NCBI GenBank assembly: GCA_902800395.1
Contig: CADCEC010000004.1
Location: forward strand, 194,381 to 258,380
Length of the DNA stretch: 64,000 bases
Source of the DNA: an uncultured Bacteroidota bacterium
Lineage (GTDB): Bacteria > Bacteroidota > Bacteroidia > Bacteroidales > P3
Direction: 5' to 3'
A program made the translations under genes and the position numbers. How positions within the stretch are numbered: position 1 is the first letter of the stretch; every line of letters begins with the position of its first letter. This document shows, one piece after another, positions 58,758 to 64,000 of this stretch. Below the pieces are notes generated by a model. The model did not search any database, had not been told where the DNA came from, and was given only the letters and a program-made list of their open reading frames with translations.

Positions 58758-60238
58758 AAGTTCACTTTATAGCCATTGGCGGGAGCGCCATGCATAACCT
58801 TGCTATTGCATTGTGCCAGAAAGGTATTACCGTCACGGGTTCCGATGACGAGATATTCGACCCGGCGAAGAGTCGGCTGGAGAAGTACGGTTTGCTGCCG
58901 GAATCGTTCGGGTGGCATCCCGAGAGGATAGCCAAAGACCTCGATGCTGTTGTGCTGGGTATGCATGCACGTATCGACAATCCCGAGTTATTAAGGGCGC
59001 AGGAGTTGGGGCTGAAGATATACAGCTATCCGGAGTACCTCTATGAGCAGTCGAAGGATAAGTTGCGCATTGTGGTTGGTGGCTCGCACGGCAAGACGAC
59101 GACTACCGCCATGATACTGCATGTGCTTGCCAAGTGCGGCATTGAGGCCGACTATATGGTGGGTGCGCAGCTCAAGGGCTTCGAGGTGATGGTGCGGCTG
59201 AGCCATACCGCCAAGGTGATGGTCATCGAGGGCGACGAGTACCTCACTTCGCCCATCGACCGCCGGCCGAAGTTCCACCTCTACCACCCCAACGTGGCCA
59301 TCATCACCGGCATCGAGTGGGACCATATCAACGTCTTCCCGACGTTCGACATCTATCGGGAGCAGTTCAGCAAGTTTATAGATTTGATAGAGCCGATAGA
59401 TGGGATAGAGGGGACGCTGATATACTGCGACGAAGACAAAGAGGTACACCGTGTGGCGGTGGAGAACCGGCGCAGCGACATACAGAAGCTGCCGTATGTC
59501 TGCCCGGAGCACCGTGTGGAGAATGGGGTGACCTATTTGCTGGGTACGCAGGCGTCTCGCCTGCAGGCAGCCGGGACGGCTGCGCACCCAGATGCAGCCG
59601 GGACGGCTGCGCACCCGGTGCCGTTACAGGTCTTTGGCCACCACAACCTCCTTAACCTTACTGCCGCCCGTTTGGCTTGCCGCCAGGTGGGTGTGACGGA
59701 CGAGCAGTTCGACGAGGCTATCAGCACCTTCGAGGGTGCCTCGAAGCGCTTGGAACTGGTGAAGAAGAGCGACACTTGCGCTGTCTATAAGGACTTCGCC
59801 CATGCGCCGTCGAAGCTCCGCGCCACCATCCACGCCATGCGCGAGCAGTACCCCGGACGCAAGCTGGTGGCTTGTATGGAGCTGCATACCTTCAGTTCGC
59901 TGACGCAGGAGTTCCTGCAGCAGTACCGCGGCACGATGGACGAGGCCGATGTGCGCTGCGTCTATTTCAGCCAGCACGCCCTACAGCTGAAGAAACTGCC
60001 GCCTCTCGACCCCGAGGAGGTAAAGGCGGCCTTTGAGGGTACTCCGTCGGGTACGCAGGCGTCCCGCCTGCATGCAGCCGAGACGGCTGCGCACCCGGTA
60101 GAGGTCTTCACCGACAGCTCCGCGATGGTCGCCAAGGTGAAGGCGATGGAATGGAAAAACGCCAACCTCCTGATGATGTCCAGCGGCAACTTCGACGGCA
60201 TCGACTTCAACCAATTGGCAGAGGAGGTTCTGATATGA
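58754..60238 (+). CDS. mpl: UDP-MurNAc:L-Ala-gamma-D-Glu-meso-DAP ligase (Mpl)
   Basis: 494-residue Mur ligase that re-attaches recycled tripeptide to UDP-MurNAc. N-terminus HFIAIGGSAMHNLAIALCQK; ATP loop VGGSHGKTTTTAMILH near residue 110; substrate block IEGDEYLTSPIDRRPKFHLY near 155; HAPSKLRATIHAMREQYPGR near 355. Slightly long, because of two in-frame palindromic repeats (GTQASRL and TAAHP text, 59543-59617 and 60050-60096) and a 9-base repeat (59378-59413). It overlaps the HD gene by four bases and the following lipoprotein gene by four, so all three are coupled. Confidence 0.92.
   Translation: MKVHFIAIGGSAMHNLAIALCQKGITVTGSDDEIFDPAKSRLEKYGLLPESFGWHPERIAKDLDAVVLGMHARIDNPELLRAQELGLKIYSYPEYLYEQSKDKLRIVVGGSHGKTTTTAMILHVLAKCGIEADYMVGAQLKGFEVMVRLSHTAKVMVIEGDEYLTSPIDRRPKFHLYHPNVAIITGIEWDHINVFPTFDIYREQFSKFIDLIEPIDGIEGTLIYCDEDKEVHRVAVENRRSDIQKLPYVCPEHRVENGVTYLLGTQASRLQAAGTAAHPDAAGTAAHPVPLQVFGHHNLLNLTAARLACRQVGVTDEQFDEAISTFEGASKRLELVKKSDTCAVYKDFAHAPSKLRATIHAMREQYPGRKLVACMELHTFSSLTQEFLQQYRGTMDEADVRCVYFSQHALQLKKLPPLDPEEVKAAFEGTPSGTQASRLHAAETAAHPVEVFTDSSAMVAKVKAMEWKNANLLMMSSGNFDGIDFNQLAEEVLI
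59378..59413. repeat. 9-bp ATAGA repeat (x4) inside mpl
   Basis: Seen: ATAGATTTG, ATAGAGCCG, ATAGATGGG, ATAGAGGGG. The 9-base unit keeps the frame and gives the residues IDLIEPIDGIEG. Confidence 0.85.
59543..59617. repeat. Palindromic element in mpl, copy 1
   Basis: Seen: three short hairpins in a row: GCAGGCGTCTCGCCTGC (59548-59564), GCAGCCGGGACGGCTGC (59567-59583), and a second GCAGCCGGGACGGCTGC (59594-59610), each with 7-bp arms and a 3-base loop. In frame: QASRLQAAGTAAHPDAAGTA. Similar text (QASRLH, TAAHP) is known to me as a dispersed repeat in several unrelated bacterial genomes. Confidence 0.9.
60050..60096. repeat. Palindromic element in mpl, copy 2
   Basis: Seen: GTACGCAGGCGTCCCGCCTG then CATGCAGCCGAGACGGCTGC and GCACCC. 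Same two hairpins as in copy 1, once each. In frame: GTQASRLHAAETAAHP. Confidence 0.9.
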
Positions 60239-60699
60239 AAAAGATACTGATGGCAGGCGTGATGGCACTTGTACTTACCGCTTGTGTGGGGCCGATGTAT
60301 GTAACTTCAATAACAGTATACAACAGCACCATCGATAAAGTTGTTGCGGGCATCGAGAACGAGGGCTACAATTATGTCGGTATGAATCACGACACCCGTA
60401 ACGAGCGCCGACACGAGATTGCCCACATGGAAGGGGACAACACTTATTCCGCATGGATACCCAACGACAAGGTCAACATTAACACCTACCGTTTTGTCGA
60501 CAACGCTGGCAATACGATGCAATTCCAGGTGCAGTTCAAAGGTGGACTTGACCATACAAACAGCACCTTCTACATCAACGAGGTGAGTGTGGTTGGATGC
60601 AGCACATCGAACAAAAAGGACTACGAGCGCCTTTGTGGCGAACAGTCGCCAGTGTGGACGCTCGATACCATACAGAAAGATATGACAGTAAAACCGTAA
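60235..60699 (+). CDS. Small lipoprotein of unknown function
   Basis: 154 residues from the ATG at 60235, which overlaps the mpl stop as ATGA; the longer frame lies inside mpl. Signal peptide with lipobox LVLTACVG, lipidated Cys near residue 16. The mature part has a repeated beta pattern (YNSTIDKVVAGIENEGYNYV, NINTYRFVDNAGNTMQFQVQ). I do not recognise the family. Translationally coupled to mpl. Confidence 0.7.
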   Translation: MKKILMAGVMALVLTACVGPMYVTSITVYNSTIDKVVAGIENEGYNYVGMNHDTRNERRHEIAHMEGDNTYSAWIPNDKVNINTYRFVDNAGNTMQFQVQFKGGLDHTNSTFYINEVSVVGCSTSNKKDYERLCGEQSPVWTLDTIQKDMTVKP

Positions 60700-60704
60700 A
60701 GAAT

Positions 60705-61067
60705 ATGGCACAATTTGAAATAGGCGACAAAGTGAAGTTCCTCAACGCCATTGGCGGGGGAGTGGTGAAGAAAGTGGCTGGCGGCATGGTGTATGTCGAG
60801 GACGAGAGCGGCTTCGACATGCCGTTCGCGCCCAATGAGCTTATCCGCATGGCCGACCAAGGCAAAGTGGGACAGGTCTTCAACGACGAGACCATCGGCC
60901 GGAGCGTGGAGCAGCGCGCCAAGGAGGAGCACCGTGAGCCGACGCAGTACGAGCTCATCGAAGAGAACCGCAAGCTCCGCAGCCAGAACGCCAACCTGCA
61001 GGACCAGATCAAGCAGCTCAAGAGCCAGATACTGAGTCTCCAGCGCACCATCGCCAGAATATCGTAA
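60705..61067 (+). CDS. Orphan DUF2027 domain protein with coiled coil
   Basis: 120 residues from the ATG at 60705. The N-terminal half resembles the DUF2027 domain, which in Bacteroidota normally sits at the start of long Smr/MutS2-like proteins: FEIGDKVKFLNAIGGGVVKK, MVYVEDESGFDMPFAPNELI. The C-terminal half is one coiled coil (YELIEENRKLRSQNANLQDQ). The Smr nuclease part is absent. It lies five bases after the lipoprotein and 12 before the next gene, so it belongs to the same transcript. Role unknown; nucleic-acid binding is possible. Confidence 0.75.
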   Translation: MAQFEIGDKVKFLNAIGGGVVKKVAGGMVYVEDESGFDMPFAPNELIRMADQGKVGQVFNDETIGRSVEQRAKEEHREPTQYELIEENRKLRSQNANLQDQIKQLKSQILSLQRTIARIS

Positions 61068-61079
61068 AACCCACAACCC

Positions 61080-61661
61080 ATGACAGTAACCGAGGAAGAA
61101 CTGCAACGCATCGTTGCCGCCGCCGTCAAGGTGGCGCTCAAGGAAGTAAAAGGTATCGAGGGGCAGCCCGAGAAGCCCGCCGCCGAGGTCGAGGTGAGCA
61201 AGATGGGCGACGAGGAGCTCGACGAGGCCATGCGCCTCATGCAGAGCAACCGCGGCAAGGGCGACGAGCCGATGGTGGGCATCTTCTGGTACTCGCCGCA
61301 GCGCGACGAGCTGTTCGGCGTGCGCTCGCACCGCATCAGCGACTACACCAAGGCCAACGCCCGCACAGAGTTCGGCAGCGTCTCCTGTTCCGAGATGCAC
61401 GAGGACGTGTGGAAGAAGGAGTTCCACCGCCAGAAGTACAAGAACGACGGCATCGGCCCCTACGTCGGCGCCTACGAGATGACGCCGCGCGGCCGCATCT
61501 TCTACAACCCCGACACCGAGGTGTTCACCATCGCCGTGGGGTCGTGGATTGAGCAATACCCGCAGGCCGTGCCGCTCATCGTCGAGGAGTTCAACCTCGC
61601 CGGCACCACCTACGAGGTGAAGACCGCCCACCATTGGGACATCGGCCAGAAATGGCAGTAG
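61080..61661 (+). CDS. Hypothetical cytoplasmic protein
   Basis: 193 residues, no signal peptide or membrane segment. The N-terminal 60 residues are charged and helical (TEEELQRIVAAAVKVALKEV). The C-terminal 130 have conserved-looking text: MVGIFWYSPQRDELFGVRSH, FHRQKYKNDGIGPYVGAYEM, TPRGRIFYNPDTEVFTIAVG. I do not recognise the family. The GIFWY and PRGRIFY blocks with regular strand spacing look like a single alpha/beta domain. Last of the run of coupled genes from 57564; the 237 bases after it hold a 22-bp repeat array. Confidence 0.6.
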   Translation: MTVTEEELQRIVAAAVKVALKEVKGIEGQPEKPAAEVEVSKMGDEELDEAMRLMQSNRGKGDEPMVGIFWYSPQRDELFGVRSHRISDYTKANARTEFGSVSCSEMHEDVWKKEFHRQKYKNDGIGPYVGAYEMTPRGRIFYNPDTEVFTIAVGSWIEQYPQAVPLIVEEFNLAGTTYEVKTAHHWDIGQKWQ

Positions 61662-61772
61662 CGCATATCATGATTGACAATAATATAATGTATAAAGGGC
61701 CAGCACATATCACCACGGGGGAGCGGCAAATGGCGACGGGTGCGGATGGTTTAGCATCGGGAACTGTGATGC

Positions 61773-61855
61773 AGACCATAGTGTACGCAATTTTAGACCA
61801 TGGTGCGCGTGTAATTAGACCTTGGTGTGCACAAGTATAGACCATGGTGTGCGCG
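61773..61855. repeat. Iteron-like array, four units of 22 bp
   Basis: Seen: AGACCATAGTGTACGC (61773), AGACCATGGTGCGCG (61795), AGACCTTGGTGTGCAC (61817), AGACCATGGTGTGCGC (61839), each exactly 22 bases apart. A core of about 15 bases is conserved and 6-7 bases vary. It lies 44 bases upstream of the HU-like gene. Twenty-two bases is close to two DNA turns, so all cores face the same side of the helix. Confidence 0.85.
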
Positions 61856-61898
61856 GAGAATCGTGTAGGGAAACAATGAAAACACAAGGAGAAACGTT

Positions 61899-62342
61899 AT
61901 GAAGTGGATACCATATTTCCAAAAGGACAAGGGACAGTGGTTCCCCAAGAGCGTGTCGCACAGCAAGGCGGTGACGACCGAGGAGCTGTGCGAGGACATC
62001 GCGGCGGCCTCGACCATGTCGCCCGCCGACGTCACGGGCGTGGTGCGCGCGCTGAGCGACGCGATGGTGAAGTACCTCGCCGACGGGCGCCCGGTGAAGC
62101 TCGACCGCATCGGCACCTTCCGCCTGACGGCATCGGCCTCGGGCAACGGCGTGGAGCGCGAGGAGGACTGCTCGGCGGCGCAGTTCAACTCGGTGACGGT
62201 GCGTTTCCTGCCCGACAAGCGGCGGCGCCCCGGCGGACAGTCGGGACATGTGCCGGTGCTGGCCCTCGGCTCCATCCCCTGGGAGCGCGTCAAGGCCCTT
62301 CGCCCGCGACGGACGGAAAAGCAAACTGATGATAAACAATAA
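61899..62342 (+). CDS. HU-HIG family DNA-binding protein
   Basis: 147 residues. HU/IHF-like domain at about 1-125: KAVTTEELCEDIAAASTMSP, DVTGVVRALSDAMVKYLADG, GRPVKLDRIGTFRLTASASG. This is the longer Bacteroidota HU-HIG type with a basic tail (PRRTEKQTDDK). Likely a DNA-bending nucleoid protein. A Shine-Dalgarno-like AAGGAG lies six bases before the ATG, which is unusual for this phylum. The 22-bp array upstream may be its own binding site. Confidence 0.85.
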   Translation: MKWIPYFQKDKGQWFPKSVSHSKAVTTEELCEDIAAASTMSPADVTGVVRALSDAMVKYLADGRPVKLDRIGTFRLTASASGNGVEREEDCSAAQFNSVTVRFLPDKRRRPGGQSGHVPVLALGSIPWERVKALRPRRTEKQTDDKQ

Positions 62343-62352
62343 ACTGTAGACT

Positions 62353-63483
62353 ATGAGCAGGCAAATCAAGATAGGAAACCTTGCGCTCGGCGGCGGGGCG
62401 CCGATAAGGGTGCAGAGCATGACGAATACCGACACGATGGACACGCAGGCCACCGTGGAGCAGGCGCTCCGCATGGTCGAGGCCGGCTGCGAACTGGTGC
62501 GCATCACGGCGCCGGACGTGAAGGCCGCCGAGAACCTCGGCCGCATCAAGGAGGAACTGCTGCGCCGCGGCTGCGAGGTGCCGCTGGTGGCCGACATACA
62601 CTTCAACCCCAAGGCCGCCGAGGTGGCCGCCACGCTGGTGGAGAAGGTGCGCGTCAACCCGGGAAACTATACGGATAGGAACACCGGCAAGCTGGAGTTC
62701 ACCGAGCAGGAATACAACGACGAGCTTCAGCGGATAGGGGAGAGGATGTCCTCACTGATAAAGATATGCAAGGCTCATCACACCGCTATGCGTATCGGCA
62801 CCAATCACGGCTCCCTCTCCGAGCGTATCATGAGTCGCTATGGCAACAGCCCCGAAGGCATGGCGCAGTCGGCCATCGAGTTCGCCGAGGTCTGCCGCCA
62901 GCAGGACTTCCACGACCTCGTCTTCTCGATGAAAGCCTCTAACGTGAAAGTTATGGTCGACAGCACTAGGCTTTTCGTGAAGAAGATGCATGCCCTCGGG
63001 ATGGATTACCCGATACACCTCGGCGTCACCGAGGCGGGCGACGGCATGCAAGGCCGCCTCAAGTCTGCCGCCGGCATCGGGGCGCTGCTGATTGACGGCA
63101 TTGGCGACACGGTGCGCGTCTCGCTCACCGAAGATCCCGAGCGCGAGATGCCCATCGCCTACGACATCCTGCAGGCCGTCGGCGCCCGCATCACGCAGCC
63201 CGAGTACATCGCTTGCCCCTCCTGCGGCCGCACCCAGTACGACATCCAGACGGCCCTGCGCGAAATCAAGGAGAAGACCCGCCATCTGGTGGGCGTGAAG
63301 ATAGGCGTCATGGGCTGTATCGTCAACGGCCCCGGCGAGATGGCCGACGCCGACTACGGCTACGTCGGCTCAGGTGCCGGGAAGATAACGTTATATAAAG
63401 GAAAGGCTGTTGTAAAGAGGGATATTGACCAAAAGGACGCTGTGGATGAATTAGTAAGGTTTATAGAAAACGATAGGAAATGA
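62353..63483 (+). CDS. ispG: 4-hydroxy-3-methylbut-2-enyl diphosphate synthase IspG, short form
   Basis: 376-residue iron-sulfur enzyme of the methylerythritol phosphate isoprenoid pathway. TIM-barrel: RVQSMTNTDTMDTQATVEQA, CEVPLVADIHFNPKAAEVAA, TNHGSLSERIMSRYG. 4Fe-4S ligands: CPSCGRTQYD and GCIVNGPGEMADADYGYVG. The text of the barrel is that of the long Bacteroidota/plant type (FHDLVFSMKASNVKVMVDS), yet the extra middle domain (normally about 250 residues after VSLTEDPE) is missing and the barrel joins directly to the Fe-S domain. The frame is intact and catalytic residues are kept. It overlaps the last gene by four bases. Confidence 0.92.
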   Translation: MSRQIKIGNLALGGGAPIRVQSMTNTDTMDTQATVEQALRMVEAGCELVRITAPDVKAAENLGRIKEELLRRGCEVPLVADIHFNPKAAEVAATLVEKVRVNPGNYTDRNTGKLEFTEQEYNDELQRIGERMSSLIKICKAHHTAMRIGTNHGSLSERIMSRYGNSPEGMAQSAIEFAEVCRQQDFHDLVFSMKASNVKVMVDSTRLFVKKMHALGMDYPIHLGVTEAGDGMQGRLKSAAGIGALLIDGIGDTVRVSLTEDPEREMPIAYDILQAVGARITQPEYIACPSCGRTQYDIQTALREIKEKTRHLVGVKIGVMGCIVNGPGEMADADYGYVGSGAGKITLYKGKAVVKRDIDQKDAVDELVRFIENDRK

Positions 63484-64000
63484 AGTGGAGTTATATATTG
63501 TTTCTGCCGGCTGTGATGTCGATTGTCTGGGCCCTCGTGATAGTGCTCACGAAGAAGCGCTTGACGTCGGCGCAGGCCCTCTTCAGCCTCTCCCTCCTCG
63601 TCTCCGCCTTCGCCATCACTGTCGCAGGCGTCTACTTCCGTGGGCAGGTGGAGAAGCTGTTCATCTATGACTTCCTCCTCGAGGCCTCCACGGTGTTCTG
63701 CCTGCCGCTCTATTACATCAGCATCTGTTCCCTCACCGAGCCCCGCGGCGCCACCCTCAGTCAGCGGCATGTCTTCCTCATTCCCATCCTCTTCACCCTC
63801 GGTCTCGTCATCGGTGCCTTCGGTATGCACCCCAGCCGCTACCAGGCCATGTGTCTTGATGTGGCGGAGAACGGCCGCATCCCGTGGCATCCCGACGACA
63901 TGGCCTACAACTTCATGATACTGTGGAACCAGATAGTGTTCCCGCTACTGATGCTCATCATGGGAACTGTCCTCCTCCTTTTGAGCGAGCGGAAGGTCCG
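63480..64000 (+). CDS. Integral membrane protein, cut by the window end
   Basis: At least 173 residues, no stop before 64000. At least four hydrophobic helices: about 5-23 (YILFLPAVMSIVWALVIVL), 33-50, 65-82, and 98-115 (VFLIPILFTLGLVIGAFG), with another at the cut end (IVFPLLMLIMGTVLLLL). The layout resembles the N-terminal sensor part of Bacteroidota membrane-bound AraC-type or histidine-kinase regulators, but the C-terminal part is outside the window, so the class is open. Its ATG overlaps the ispG stop. Confidence 0.7.
   Translation, partial: MKWSYILFLPAVMSIVWALVIVLTKKRLTSAQALFSLSLLVSAFAITVAGVYFRGQVEKLFIYDFLLEASTVFCLPLYYISICSLTEPRGATLSQRHVFLIPILFTLGLVIGAFGMHPSRYQAMCLDVAENGRIPWHPDDMAYNFMILWNQIVFPLLMLIMGTVLLLLSERKV

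Noticed and set aside
61634..61840. 68-codon frame reading through the 22-bp array
   Set aside because: Starts inside the previous gene, no homology, and the array is better explained as non-coding.
61773..61855. CRISPR array
   Set aside because: Only four units, variable part 6-7 bases, no cas genes; spacing of 22 bp is too short for repeat plus spacer.
61904..62329. Second frame of 141 codons inside the HU-like gene
   Set aside because: Arg/Gly/Ala-rich shadow of a very G+C-rich gene; the HU frame has a clear domain.

Overview
The window looks like a chromosomal segment of a Bacteroidales (phylum Bacteroidota) bacterium, probably a gut or rumen-type lineage. Reasons: Bacteroidota-style promoters (TAnnTTTG about 7 bases before the start of transcription, sometimes with TTTG 18-20 bases further up), few Shine-Dalgarno sites, type IX secretion components and T9SS-sorted proteins (PorP/SprF, GldJ, type A and type B C-terminal sorting domains), a MurF-alanine racemase fusion, an HU-HIG family DNA-binding protein, and several families known mainly from this phylum (DUF2851, DUF3098, DUF3276, DUF5683, DUF6266, DUF2027, PG0541). 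There is no phage, CRISPR array, rRNA operon or insertion sequence. One tRNA (Pro, anticodon GGG) is present.

Layout. 0.1-10.6 kb: a hypothetical gene, murF, tRNA-Pro, then a leftward block with an OmpA/PD40-like envelope protein, lon, the murF-alr fusion and DUF2851. 10.6-18.1 kb, leftward: dnaJ-grpE, an OstA/LptA-like protein, gldJ and porP (type IX secretion/gliding), and ornithine aminotransferase. 18.3-26.6 kb, rightward: DUF3276, parA-parB, DUF5683, exbB-exbD-tonB, an S4 protein, an ECF sigma factor with a probable anti-sigma and a Spy-like protein, and pruA. 26.3-30.2 kb: a DUF6266 gene, a lipoprotein, an M6 metalloprotease with a T9SS tail and a shortened acetyltransferase. 30.3-37.1 kb, leftward: a full RND efflux operon (TetR, TolC, MFP, RND, PG0541). 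37.2-45.6 kb: yajC, then murL-murD2-M20 peptidase, a lipoprotein, glnS, an M28 peptidase and galE. 45.7-55.5 kb, leftward: truB-uppP-DUF3098-ftsX, dnaN, dapD and two paralogous T9SS-B giants with P-domains. 55.6-64 kb, rightward: ftcD, an HD hydrolase, mpl, small envelope and unknown genes, an HU-like protein, ispG and a membrane protein cut by the window end.

How the genes work together. Peptidoglycan supply is strongly represented (murF, murF-alr, murL, murD2, mpl, dapD, uppP, ftsX). The murL-murD2 pair suggests that D-glutamate is made on the nucleotide precursor (L-Glu ligation, then epimerisation) rather than only by glutamate racemase. RocD plus PruA convert ornithine to glutamate, and FtcD belongs to histidine degradation. 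GldJ and PorP serve the type IX secretion system, and at least three proteins here carry its sorting signals.

The most unusual property is a large set of short tandem or inverted repeats (units of 7-11 bases) placed between genes and also in frame inside conserved genes: murF, murL, murD2, mpl, glnS, truB, the HD hydrolase and the M20 peptidase. In four other genes they make up all or part of the signal peptide, and in one case they supply the start codon. The same unit families recur at distant loci and two copies share an edge sequence, so they appear to be dispersed elements and not only local slippage products. I know of no description of such a system in this phylum, but I could not search for one.
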